A DNA stretch of 33,193 nt from Deltaproteobacteria bacterium (GTDB lineage: Bacteria; Myxococcota_A; UBA9042; CAIXZC01). The position numbers and the translations under genes are program-made. Positions within the stretch are counted from its first letter, which is position 1. Every line of letters starts with the position of its first letter. The stretch is from contig VGRX01000017.1 in assembly GCA_016875215.1 (NCBI GenBank), positions 1-33,193 on the forward strand, written 5' to 3'. Of the stretch, positions 7,793 to 18,563 are shown in pieces. Under the pieces are notes generated by a model. It had not been told where the DNA came from. It did not search any database and was given only the letters and a program-made list of their open reading frames with translations.

Positions 7793-10098
7793 GCCTGCCA
7801 CCTGCAACCGGTCGGCGGAAGGGGGAGCCCGCAACGGGCAGCGGCCGCGCCCTGCTCGCTCTCCTGGCACTGCTGTCGGCCTGCGGCGAGGAGGCCGCCC
7901 TGGACAGCGACGGCGACGGACTGTCCGACTACCAGGAGAAGCTCCTGGGGACCGATCCGAAGAACCCCGATTCGGACGGCGACGATGTCTGGGACTCCGA
8001 GGATGACGACCCGATTGCCTCCGGGAACGGCAAGCAGCTGAGCCTGGTCGTCGACGTCGAGGTGGAGCACCCGGACGGGGGCCCCTGGACCGCACATGTC
8101 ATGGTGCAGGTGCTCGATCCCCTGGGACGCGTACGCACCGACGCCGAGGTCTCCGGAACCGCTACGACCGCGGCGGGCACGGCGGAACCGGCCAGCCTGT
8201 CCCCCTTCGTTCCAGGCAAGGACGGCATCTATCGGGCCACCCTGACGCGGGAGGTGGAAGGGAAGGTCGCGTTGACCGTGAAGGCCGTGGCCGGACCGCT
8301 TCAGGCTGAGAAGATGCTGAAGGTCTACTTCTTCTCGGAGCTCCCGCTGCCCGGGGTCAACCCGCCCCCCTACGAGGACGAGGGGGGGATCGACGGTACC
8401 CTGCGGGTGTTCGCAGTGCATGGCGATTCGATCACCGACCCCGACGGCATGGTCGAGCCGGTCCCGGGGACGCGCATCTTCGTCGATGCGGACTGGCAGC
8501 CCGGCAAGCGATGGGAGGGGACGGTCGGTGACAAGGGCTATGTGGACTTCGAGGACTCGGAGCTGAAAGGTCCGGTCACCGTGACCGTTGCCCTGGATGG
8601 ATTCAAGGCCTGCACCGTCGTGGGGATCAATGCCTCCCACGTCTGCCTGCCCATGACCCCCTTCGACCCGGTGCCAGGAAAGGACGAGGGGTTGACCGGT
8701 ACCATCTCGGGGAGCGTGCTGGGCTTCGACGGAGAGTACGGCCTGCCTGCGTTCGAGCCGAGCTCCGGCTTCGACCGGTGGAGCATCGGCATCATCCAGG
8801 TCGGACTGAAGAACGTGAACCTGGTCTCGCTCAGCATGAGCTCCGTGCTGGCCTACGAGGGGGCCGGTGGCAGCTTCTGCTCGACCGGGAGCCCCCTCGA
8901 CTGCATCCCCCCGAACATGGTGGTCTACGACTGGAAGACCGACTACGAGCTCGAAGGGCTTCGCCCCGGAGAGTACCTCGTGGTGGCCCTTGCCGGGGAC
9001 GGCTACGGCATCATGGAGACCCTGTCGGACCCGTACAAGCTGCGGTTCCAGCCACGCGCCATGGGGGCCGTGGTGGCCACGGTCGAGGCCGGCAAGGTCA
9101 CGAAAGCCACCGAAATCCCGCTCACGCTCGACATGCTCGACCCGCAGTCAACCCGGTCCTTCGAAGTCAACCTCGGCAGCTTCCCGGATGATCCGCTGAC
9201 CGGCAAGCCGTTCGAGAACGGACTGCTCATGCCGGTCATGGACACCGGGCGGTACGGCTACATCTGGACCAACGTGGACGGGCGTTGCAACGACACCGAT
9301 TTCGTGAATCCGGCGACCGCGCTCTACCCGGCCCCGGACCACCCGCTCATGAAGGAGCTCGATATCGACCTCTTCTACATGACCGTAGGCCTCGCCGGAC
9401 GCAGAGCCTACCTCGGGGCCGATCCCCCGGGGATCAGCACCGTGATCCTCCGGGACCAGGTTCCGCCGCCGGAACCGCTGGCCATGAACGTCGCCTGGCA
9501 GTGGCTTCGGCTCCCCGAAGGACTCTCGCCCAGCCCGCCTGCTACCGGCAAGCCGGGGCCTTGCCCCAAGGATCCGCCACAGCTCCCCCCCCCCGGCTCG
9601 TGCGTCCAGGCAAAGACCGTGCCCGATTCCCACTTCCCGCTCGACCGCCCCGGCGGGACGCTCGTTGACCGCACGATCTCCTGGAAGCCGATCGGCCAAC
9701 CCGAAAGCTCCCCGGACCTGTATGCCATCCGCCTGGGCTACCTTGTGTCCGGACCGGCCAACAACATCAATCCCGGGTTCGCCATCGGAGGCCCGGAATC
9801 GCACAAGCTGTGGGAGATCCTCTGCCCACCGACCGTGACCTCCATCCGCCTCCCCGAGCTGCCCGAAGACCTGTACGGAGGCCGCCTGCTGCGCAATCCT
9901 GCACCCAACCTGGACGACGCGGAATCCCCTCACCGGTTCGGGCCGAACACGGTCGAGCTCGAGCTCAACGGGTACCTCATGGGGCAGGGCAAGCCCTGGG
10001 ACTACAACCGGAGCTTCCTGTTCAACGACCTGAACCTCCATTCCCTCTCAGTCAGCCAGGACAGCTACCCGGTGACCGTCCCGGAGGATGGACCATGA
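7789..10098 (+). CDS. Lipoprotein with thrombospondin type 3 calcium-binding repeats
   Basis: 769 aa. Starts at the ATG of an ATGA overlap, with AAGGAGGG at 7775-7782. Signal peptide ALLALLALLSAC with lipobox Cys at 32. Residues 39-74 contain two Asp-rich calcium loops of the thrombospondin type 3 kind (DSDGDGLSDYQE and DSDGDDVWDSEDDD). After that the protein is beta-rich and carries Ig/carboxypeptidase-regulatory-like stretches (about 85-185, and GTRIFVDADW...VTVTVALDGFKAC around 225-280), then a long region I cannot assign, ending with prolines and several Cys. Such architecture is typical of large surface lipoproteins in Myxococcota-like bacteria. Coupled upstream to a FadL-like porin and downstream to murI (ATGA overlap), it may be the porin's surface partner (inference). 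Confidence 0.88.
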   Translation: MSLPPATGRRKGEPATGSGRALLALLALLSACGEEAALDSDGDGLSDYQEKLLGTDPKNPDSDGDDVWDSEDDDPIASGNGKQLSLVVDVEVEHPDGGPWTAHVMVQVLDPLGRVRTDAEVSGTATTAAGTAEPASLSPFVPGKDGIYRATLTREVEGKVALTVKAVAGPLQAEKMLKVYFFSELPLPGVNPPPYEDEGGIDGTLRVFAVHGDSITDPDGMVEPVPGTRIFVDADWQPGKRWEGTVGDKGYVDFEDSELKGPVTVTVALDGFKACTVVGINASHVCLPMTPFDPVPGKDEGLTGTISGSVLGFDGEYGLPAFEPSSGFDRWSIGIIQVGLKNVNLVSLSMSSVLAYEGAGGSFCSTGSPLDCIPPNMVVYDWKTDYELEGLRPGEYLVVALAGDGYGIMETLSDPYKLRFQPRAMGAVVATVEAGKVTKATEIPLTLDMLDPQSTRSFEVNLGSFPDDPLTGKPFENGLLMPVMDTGRYGYIWTNVDGRCNDTDFVNPATALYPAPDHPLMKELDIDLFYMTVGLAGRRAYLGADPPGISTVILRDQVPPPEPLAMNVAWQWLRLPEGLSPSPPATGKPGPCPKDPPQLPPPGSCVQAKTVPDSHFPLDRPGGTLVDRTISWKPIGQPESSPDLYAIRLGYLVSGPANNINPGFAIGGPESHKLWEILCPPTVTSIRLPELPEDLYGGRLLRNPAPNLDDAESPHRFGPNTVELELNGYLMGQGKPWDYNRSFLFNDLNLHSLSVSQDSYPVTVPEDGP

Positions 10099-10904
10099 AC
10101 CACAATGCAGCGATCGGGGTGTTCGATTCCGGAATCGGTGGGCTCACCGTTGCCCGGGAGATCGCCCGGGAGCTGCCCGGGGAAACCCTCATCTACCTTG
10201 GAGACACGGCCCGACTTCCTTATGGCAGCAAGTCCGCAGAGACCGTCATCAAGTACGCGGTACGCAACGTGTCGTTCCTGGCAAAGAGCCAGCTCAAGGC
10301 CATCGTGGTCGCGTGCAATACGGTCTCCTCGGTGGCGCTTCCGGCCCTGCGCGAGATCGTGTCGGTGCCGGTCCTGGGCGTCATCGAACCGGGCGCCCGG
10401 GCCGCTGTTGCTGCCACCCGCTCCGGCATCATCGGCGTCATCGGTCAGCCGGGGACCATCCGTAGCGGCCGATACGAGTCCGCGATCCTCCAGGTGGCCT
10501 CCGCAGCCCGCATCTACTCCCGGCCGACCCCGCTGCTGGTCCCGCTGGCGGAAGAGGGGTGGGTGGGGACCGAAGTGGCCCGGCTGGTGCTGAAGGAGTA
10601 CCTCACCCCCCTGGTGGAGAAGGGGATCGACACCCTCGTGCTGGGATGCACTCACTACCCGCTGTTCAAAGAGCAGCTCAATGCGTTGTTCGCCACCGAG
10701 CACCCGCGCGACATCGTCCTGGTGGACTCCGCGGTCAGCATCGCTGTCGAGCTTCGAAAGCTCCTCACGTCCCAGGACCTCCTGGCCGATGCCCAGCCCC
10801 CTTCCCACCGCTTCTTTGCCACGGACTCGACCGAGACGTTCGCACGGGTCGGCAGGAACTTCTGGGGGGAGGACTTCCCGCAAGTGCTGCACGTGGATCT
10901 GTGA
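10095..10904 (+). CDS. murI: Glutamate racemase
   Basis: 269 aa; ATG overlaps the stop of the lipoprotein gene (ATGA), with GGAGG at 10083-10087. It interconverts L- and D-glutamate, supplying the D-Glu of peptidoglycan. The family signature is complete: GVFDSGIGGLTV with Asp11, GDTARLPYGSKS, the first catalytic cysteine in VACNT (Cys74) and the second in LGCTHYPL (Cys185). The length is normal. It is the third gene of a coupled run after the porin and the lipoprotein, an unusual setting for a peptidoglycan precursor gene. Its 3' neighbour begins 65 nt downstream with its own ribosome site. Confidence 0.96.
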   Translation: MNHNAAIGVFDSGIGGLTVAREIARELPGETLIYLGDTARLPYGSKSAETVIKYAVRNVSFLAKSQLKAIVVACNTVSSVALPALREIVSVPVLGVIEPGARAAVAATRSGIIGVIGQPGTIRSGRYESAILQVASAARIYSRPTPLLVPLAEEGWVGTEVARLVLKEYLTPLVEKGIDTLVLGCTHYPLFKEQLNALFATEHPRDIVLVDSAVSIAVELRKLLTSQDLLADAQPPSHRFFATDSTETFARVGRNFWGEDFPQVLHVDL

Positions 10905-10969
10905 GCGGTTGCCCAGCGAACTTGCGCGTTCCCGCAGCCGGTGTAACCTCGCAGGCCGGAGGTGGGGGC

Positions 10970-12943
10970 ATGGGGGCCGCTTCACGGATCGTGCTCGTCC
11001 TGACCTGCAGCCTGGTGAGCATTGTCCACGGCACGTGCCTGGCCTGCGATGGGCCGCTGCAAGCTCGCTCGTCACCCTCGTCCGTGGCGGGGACGACCAG
11101 TGCAAGCGCATCGGCCGAGGCCGAGACCCGACTTCGAACGACCCACCTGCTCGACCGGCTGGCCCGGGCCAGGCTGGACATCCCCGGCGGAATCGGGAAA
11201 GCCTCGGTCCCGCAGGACGGAAAGCACCTCCAGCCCTACTGGTTCTCGCAGGGACTCGAGGAGCAGAAGAAGTTCCACCGCCGGGTGATCCTCAACTTCC
11301 CGGACGAGGCGCTTCGGGACATGCGGGAGGCCCTGGTGATTCCGCTGGGCTCCAGGGTGACGCTGCCGGTCGATGACTCGGGAGGAGGCACGCTGGCGGC
11401 CGTCCACCTCGTCGCACACTCGGGGGGCAAAGCCCGCAAGGCCACCTGGCGCTATGTCTGCCACGGTGCGGGCAAGGAGTCGGAGATCGGCACGCTCGAC
11501 GCCGAGAGCGTGGGACTGGGTCAGGTCCGCACCTGGCCTGCGGAGACCCGCTTCGAGCTGCCGTCATGGTGCCTTCAGCTCCAGGTCGACGTGCAGGCGG
11601 CAGGGGATGGCCCAGCGGGGATGGAGAAGCCGGGAAGCGGCAAGGGGCTGTACGCAGTGTGGCAGGATCCCCGCCTCGAGCGTCCCTTCGCAGCAGTCGA
11701 AAACCGCGGGTACAACGTGCTGTTCATCGTGGTCGATGCGCTGCGCTCCGATGTCGTCGGCGTCCACAACACGGAGTTCCCGTCCATCTCACCGGCGATC
11801 GATGCCCTCGAGAAGAGCGGGACCACGTTCCCTCAGGGGTTCGCGAACGGCAACACCACCCTCCTGTCCATGAACACGCTGCTGCTGGGAGCCCACCCCC
11901 GGGCCATGGGCTTCCTCACGCTCTACTGGGCCGGGCAGGATCGCCGGCCGAACTTCTACCAGGCCCGGCCCACCTACATCACACGTATCCTGCACGAAGC
12001 CGGGTACGTCACCTTCGGGGCCACCCACAACCACCTCTACTTCCCAGGGTACAAGTTCGGAGCGGATCCTGCGTTCGACGTGCTCCAGGACTCCGGACGG
12101 GAATCCACCGACCATCCGCTCCTCGTCCGCCGTGCCCTGGAATTCATGGAGGCCCACAAGAACCACCGCTTCCTGGTGCAGGTGAACCTCATCGCCCCCC
12201 ATCAACCGTATGCCCCGCCGCAGGAATCCCTCGAGCATGTCAAGACCACGCTGGGCAAGAGCAAGCCGCTGGCCGACATCCGCTACCTGGGCGAGGTCAA
12301 CTGGGTCGACCGGCACATCGACCTCCTGGTCAGAGGGCTGGCCGACCTGGGGCTGGACGAGGAGACCGTGGTGCTGCTCACCTCGGACCACGGAGAGGTC
12401 ATGGACATCGCACACGACTGCTACTCGGTGCGGGACCAGCATCGCAGCTTCCACCTGCACGGCGTGACCCTGTATGACGAGGAGCTCAACGTCCCGATCA
12501 TGTTCTCCCTTCCCGGACTGATCCGGCCCCAGGTCTCCGACGTCGTGGCCGAGCATGTGGACATCGTGCCCACCCTGCTCGACCTCCTCGGCCTCCCCGT
12601 CGATCCCCGCATGACCGGTCGCTCCCTGAAGCCGGTCCTGGTGGATGGCATCCCTCTACCGGACGACGGGGCCTTTGCCGAGCGCTGGACCACCCGAACC
12701 TACCGGGAGGGCGGCTACAAGCTGCTCCTCCACACCGCCAAGGACGATATCTGCCCGACCGTGGCCTCCAAGGTGTGCAAGGAGGGGGAGTGGGTGGAGC
12801 TCTACCACGTGGCCAAAGACCCACGCGAACGACACGAGATCTCCCGGCAGATGCCCGACAAGGTCAAGGAGCTGCGCGAGAAGATCAAGCACTGGCGGCA
12901 GACCCTGTGGGAGAAGGGAGGCAAGGTAGGTCCCAATCCCTAA
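10970..12943 (+). CDS. Exported sulfatase/alkaline-phosphatase superfamily hydrolase or transferase
   Basis: 657 aa from ATG 10970 (GGAGG at 10958-10962, 7-nt spacing); the frame is open earlier, inside murI, but no start there is plausible. A signal peptide (IVLVLTCSLVSIVHGTCLAC) is followed by ~200 residues I cannot assign. The catalytic domain begins at about 248: FIVVDALRSD with metal ligand Asp256, and TSDHGE with Asp473-His474. HQPY and DQHRSFHLHG stretches fit the remaining metal/phosphate ligands. The Cys/Ser-x-Pro-x-Arg needed for formylglycine formation is absent; the aligned place reads NTTLLSMN, with Thr296/Thr297 as likely nucleophiles. That is closer to phosphoglycerol/phosphoethanolamine transferases and phosphatases than to true sulfatases. 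Substrate unknown. Confidence 0.85.
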   Translation: MGAASRIVLVLTCSLVSIVHGTCLACDGPLQARSSPSSVAGTTSASASAEAETRLRTTHLLDRLARARLDIPGGIGKASVPQDGKHLQPYWFSQGLEEQKKFHRRVILNFPDEALRDMREALVIPLGSRVTLPVDDSGGGTLAAVHLVAHSGGKARKATWRYVCHGAGKESEIGTLDAESVGLGQVRTWPAETRFELPSWCLQLQVDVQAAGDGPAGMEKPGSGKGLYAVWQDPRLERPFAAVENRGYNVLFIVVDALRSDVVGVHNTEFPSISPAIDALEKSGTTFPQGFANGNTTLLSMNTLLLGAHPRAMGFLTLYWAGQDRRPNFYQARPTYITRILHEAGYVTFGATHNHLYFPGYKFGADPAFDVLQDSGRESTDHPLLVRRALEFMEAHKNHRFLVQVNLIAPHQPYAPPQESLEHVKTTLGKSKPLADIRYLGEVNWVDRHIDLLVRGLADLGLDEETVVLLTSDHGEVMDIAHDCYSVRDQHRSFHLHGVTLYDEELNVPIMFSLPGLIRPQVSDVVAEHVDIVPTLLDLLGLPVDPRMTGRSLKPVLVDGIPLPDDGAFAERWTTRTYREGGYKLLLHTAKDDICPTVASKVCKEGEWVELYHVAKDPRERHEISRQMPDKVKELREKIKHWRQTLWEKGGKVGPNP

Positions 12944-12953
12944 GGACGCTGAT

Positions 12954-12976
12954 CGTGCGCGCGCGGCGCGCGTGCG
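12954..12976 (+). terminator. GC hairpin after the sulfatase-like gene, possible terminator
   Basis: CGCGCG / CGCGCG with a CGG loop, extended by two G-C and two G-U pairs to about 10 bp, starting 10 nt after the stop. It is followed by aatttccttt rather than a clean T run, so intrinsic termination would be weak. It separates the sulfatase-like gene from the gyrB promoter. Confidence 0.4.
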
Positions 12977-12985
12977 CGAATTTCC

Positions 12986-15586
<2,601 letters not shown>

Positions 15587-15590
15587 TCGG

Positions 15591-16343
15591 ATGACCGGTC
15601 GATTCTTCCAGTATCTCAACGACATCGAGCGGTTCTTCTGCGTGGTGCGGACGTCCGGGTTCGTGCTGTCCCCCCGCGATTGCGAGCGGGTGCGCGGGTG
15701 GTACCTGAAGGGGGTCCCGATGCAGGTGGTGCTCGCAGGGCTGGTCCTGGGGCTCCGCTCGTTCAAGTTCCATGCGGCCCGAGGCCAGCGACCGCCTCAC
15801 CAGCTTTCGTTCTACTCGCATTTCATCGGTGCGAGCGTCAGGAGGTTCAGGTCCTCGCCGGCAGTGATCCCGCCGTCCGCGGGTACGGGGGCGAGCTCTG
15901 CTTCGGCGGCCGGCAGCGGGTCGGCGGGGGATTCCGTGGGGGCAACGGGGTCCGCCGTGCTGCCCGCGCCGGATCCCTCTGCGGTCCAGTGGGTCCGGCA
16001 GCTCTCGACCGAGCTGGAGCTGGCTCGGGAGCGGGAAGAGCGCCCCGAGGCGACGGAGGCCCTGGACAGGGCAGCGGCACGCCTTCGGGAGCTGGCGGAG
16101 CAGGTGGCCGGCGGGCTTTCTCCCGATGCCCTTTCGTACGATCTTCAAGTGCTTGACGAGGCCACCCTGGCCTTCTATCATACCCGCCTGGACGAGCCCC
16201 GGCGACAGGCGCTGGAAAGGGAAGCAGCGGCCCGCCTGAGCCGGGAAACGGGGCTCTCGAGCAAAGCCCGGGCAGGACGCATGAAGGCGATCCTCGCCGA
16301 GCTGCTCAGGGCCGACCTCCACCTGATGGAGCTGGCACCGTGA
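15591..16343 (+). CDS. Unknown protein coupled to a DnaC-like helicase loader
   Basis: 250 aa; ATG 4 nt after gyrB. Three parts can be seen. Residues 1-85 form a compact, aromatic- and Arg-rich domain (YLNDIERFF, LSPRDCERVRGWYLKGVPM, VVLAGL, PHQLSFYSHFIGASVRR), a helix pattern reminiscent of small initiator/DnaD-like domains. Residues ~86-125 are a Gly/Ser/Ala/Pro linker. Residues ~128-250 are helical and highly charged (LELAREREERPEATEALDRAAARLRELAEQV), compatible with a coiled coil, ending in a basic-acidic helix. The stop overlaps the GTG of the helicase-loader gene (GTGA), a strong sign of a joint role. I do not recognise a named family; a DNA-replication accessory that works with the loader is an inference from the context only. 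Confidence 0.85.
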   Translation: MTGRFFQYLNDIERFFCVVRTSGFVLSPRDCERVRGWYLKGVPMQVVLAGLVLGLRSFKFHAARGQRPPHQLSFYSHFIGASVRRFRSSPAVIPPSAGTGASSASAAGSGSAGDSVGATGSAVLPAPDPSAVQWVRQLSTELELAREREERPEATEALDRAAARLRELAEQVAGGLSPDALSYDLQVLDEATLAFYHTRLDEPRRQALEREAAARLSRETGLSSKARAGRMKAILAELLRADLHLMELAP

Positions 16344-17221
16344 CGCCCCCCCCGGAAGAGACCGCTGGCTGCGCCCGCTGCGAAGGGAGCGGCTACCTGC
16401 TCGGCACCGACGGCGAGCATGCCAGTGCCCGGCGCTGTGCGTGCATGACACCCTGCTCGCGGTGCGGCGGCAGCCACCTGCTGGTCACGCGGGACGAGAA
16501 GGGGAACAACCTGGCGGTCCGCTGCGCCTGCGACCAGCTCGACCGTCGCATCCAGCTCTTCAACGATGCCCGCGTTCCCGCCCGCTTCTCCGGTTCGTTC
16601 ATCGAGGACCTGGTCGAGACGCACCGCACGCAGAAGGAGGTCAAGTACGCCCTGCTCAAGCACCGGGATGCGTACCAGCCCGGCGATTCCGGCTTCCTGC
16701 TGTGGGGAGAGCCCGGGGTGGGCAAGACGCACCTCCTGTGCGGCCTGGCCTCCTACCTGACCCTCGAGCGGGGGATTTCGGTCCGCTTCATCGACTTCGT
16801 CCGCCTGATCATGGACCTGAAGGCCGCGTACAACGAGGGACGGTGGGACAGCGAGGTGCTGACCCCCCTGCTCTCGGCCCAGGTGCTCATCATCGACGAG
16901 TTGGGCAAGGGACGGGCCTCGGACTACGAGGGCACGGTCCTCGACCAGCTCATCTCGAACCGCTACAACTCCCGGCGTACCCTGCACTGCTCCAGCAACT
17001 ACCCGCCGGTGGAACCCCCCAGATCCCCGTCCGGGGTATCGTACACCGATGCGGGCCAGGCGCTCCTGGCCCAGACCTTGAAGGACCGGGTGGGAGAACG
17101 CATCTTCTCCCGCCTGCACGAGATGTGCCGGCTCATGCGGGTGGAAGGCGAGGACTTCCGCATGGGGCACTCGCAGCGCCGCACCGAGACCGGCCGCAAG
17201 AAGAAGCCGTCCAACGACTAG
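16340..17221 (+). CDS. DnaC/DnaI-like AAA+ helicase-loader ATPase with two zinc knuckles
   Basis: 293 aa; GTG start overlapping the previous stop (GTGA), GGAG at 16328-16331. N-terminus: two successive cysteine modules of the same plan, C11-x2-C14...C33-x-C35 and C39-x2-C42...C62-x-C64, each likely to bind zinc. Then an AAA+ domain: Walker A GEPGVGKT (123-130), FIDFVRLIMDL helix, Walker B VLIIDELG (Asp186-Glu187), sensor region TLHCSSNYPP (asparagine as sensor 1), and an arginine-containing C-terminal part (DRVGERIFSRLHEMCRL). This matches replicative helicase loaders of the DnaC/DnaI type and the related IstB family; absence of a transposase and the gyrB-linked position favour a loader. E. 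coli DnaC has no zinc module and DnaI has one, so a doubled module is unusual. C-terminal tail basic (GRKKKPSND). Confidence 0.88.
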   Translation: MTPPPEETAGCARCEGSGYLLGTDGEHASARRCACMTPCSRCGGSHLLVTRDEKGNNLAVRCACDQLDRRIQLFNDARVPARFSGSFIEDLVETHRTQKEVKYALLKHRDAYQPGDSGFLLWGEPGVGKTHLLCGLASYLTLERGISVRFIDFVRLIMDLKAAYNEGRWDSEVLTPLLSAQVLIIDELGKGRASDYEGTVLDQLISNRYNSRRTLHCSSNYPPVEPPRSPSGVSYTDAGQALLAQTLKDRVGERIFSRLHEMCRLMRVEGEDFRMGHSQRRTETGRKKKPSND

Positions 17222-17239
17222 AACGGAGGAGTCGTGACC

Positions 17240-18487
17240 ATGAACCGCTCAACCCGAATCCTGCTGTCGCTGCTGCTCATCGCGGTGTTTCCCGCGGCCT
17301 GCCGATCCCCCAAGAAGGTGCTCACCGAGCTGGACAAGCAGCAGGTCAAGGACAGCGTCCTTTCCGAGGTCCCCACCGGGCCGGAGATCGTGCCCGTGGG
17401 CACCGTTTTCGACGACAAGGTGGAGCTGGCCGCGTACTCCCTGAGCAAGACCCAGGTCAAGCCCGGGGACGGGGTCGCACTCACGCTCTACTGGAAGTCG
17501 CTGGCCAAGGTCGACGGGGACTTCAAGATCTTCGTGCACCTCGATTCCACCAAGGCCCGCAAGACGTTTGACCACTACGCGGTGGGCGGCCTGTACCCCA
17601 CGGCCAACTGGAACCCCGGCGAAGTCGTCAAGGACGAGATCGCCATCCAGCTCGATGCCAACTTCCCGGTCGGGCCGGCCAAGGCCTGGGTCGGCTTCTT
17701 CGATGCCCGTGCCTGGAAGGAGGAGAAGAAGAACGTCCGGCTCGCAGTCAAGACGGCCGGCAGGGCGAGAACCGACAAGCAGGACCGCCTCCTGGTCGCG
17801 GCCTTCCTGGTCGGCGACGTCGAGCAGAAGAAGCTCGTGGTTCGAAAGACCGCGGCAGCGGTCAGCGTCGACGGGAAGCTCGACGAGGCCGGCTGGAAGC
17901 AGGGCATGGTCGATGTCGGCCCGTTCTACACCACCGACGGGAAGCTCATCCCCGAAGCCGAGAAGGTGGAAGCCGGCATGATGTGGGATGACACGAACCT
18001 CTACCTCGCATACCAGGTGGCGGATTCCGACCTGCGGACCCCGTACACGGCCCGGGATTCAACCCTCTGGAGCGGCGGCAAGTCCGGCTCCTCGGACGTC
18101 ATGGAGTTCTTTTTCGACCCCGATGCCGACGGGCTGGACTACCTCGAGTTCCAGGTATCCCCGGCCGGCGTGATCTTCGATGCCCGGTTCACCTCGTACC
18201 GGGAACCGGCATGGAAGGTAGCGTCCCAGTTCAACATGGACGTGCAGGTCAAGGCCCTTGCCGACGGATCGCTCAACGATCCCTCTCCGGACAAGGGGTA
18301 CGCCGTCGAAGTGGCCATCCCGTGGAAGAGCCTGCCCGGCATGACCGGCCCCCCCGGACCCGACCGGAAGTTCTCGGCCAACTTCTTCCGCCTGTCGAAC
18401 AATGGGACCTGGGCAGCGGTCTGGTCTCCCGTGGGCAACGACTTCCACGACCTCGCGCTGGCGGGGACCGTGACCTTCGGCCAGTAG
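17240..18487 (+). CDS. Lipoprotein with a family 9 carbohydrate-binding-like (CBM9) domain
   Basis: 415 aa from ATG 17240 (GGAGGA at 17225-17230); a GTG 6 nt upstream is too close to that site. Signal peptide with lipobox FPAAC (Cys21), followed by Arg, so no Asp inner-membrane retention signal. Residues ~45-165 are a beta-sandwich-like domain (LTLYWKSL, FKIFVHLDS, WNPGEVVKDE), similar to domains found beside glycosyltransferases and predicted sugar binders. Residues ~195-415 match the CBM9 pattern: SVDGKLDEAGWKQ, LYLAYQVADSDLRTPY, DVMEFFFDPDADGLDYLEFQV, YAVEVAIPWKSL, FSANFFRL. CBM9 domains bind the reducing ends of glycans or appear in outer-membrane proteins. It lies 18 nt after the helicase loader, so shares the transcript, without evident functional link. 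Confidence 0.87.
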   Translation: MNRSTRILLSLLLIAVFPAACRSPKKVLTELDKQQVKDSVLSEVPTGPEIVPVGTVFDDKVELAAYSLSKTQVKPGDGVALTLYWKSLAKVDGDFKIFVHLDSTKARKTFDHYAVGGLYPTANWNPGEVVKDEIAIQLDANFPVGPAKAWVGFFDARAWKEEKKNVRLAVKTAGRARTDKQDRLLVAAFLVGDVEQKKLVVRKTAAAVSVDGKLDEAGWKQGMVDVGPFYTTDGKLIPEAEKVEAGMMWDDTNLYLAYQVADSDLRTPYTARDSTLWSGGKSGSSDVMEFFFDPDADGLDYLEFQVSPAGVIFDARFTSYREPAWKVASQFNMDVQVKALADGSLNDPSPDKGYAVEVAIPWKSLPGMTGPPGPDRKFSANFFRLSNNGTWAAVWSPVGNDFHDLALAGTVTFGQ

Positions 18488-18500
18488 CCTCTCGGGGCTC

Positions 18501-18531
18501 GGGGTCGGAATCGGGGGCGGAACCGATCCCC
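18501..18531 (+). terminator. Imperfect hairpin between the CBM9 lipoprotein gene and mazG
   Basis: GGGGTCGG (18501-18508) pairs with CCGATCCCC (18523-18531) with one bulged base and a 14-nt loop, followed by ctcttcttcc. A weak terminator candidate for the gyrB-linked operon; chance pairing in GC-rich DNA is possible. Confidence 0.25.
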
Positions 18532-18563
18532 CTCTTCTTCCTCCACCAGGCGGAGGTCCTGAC

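Noticed and set aside
10559-10969. Upstream extension of the sulfatase-like frame inside murI
   Set aside because: It overlaps murI out of frame; a good ribosome site and signal peptide place the start at 10970.
16340-17221. IstB of an insertion sequence
   Set aside because: No transposase, no terminal inverted repeats, and coupling to a gene behind gyrB fit a helicase loader better.
18488-18563. Third copy of the palindromic element of the GT39 gene
   Set aside because: It shares only short ggctcgggg-like words; order and stem do not align.
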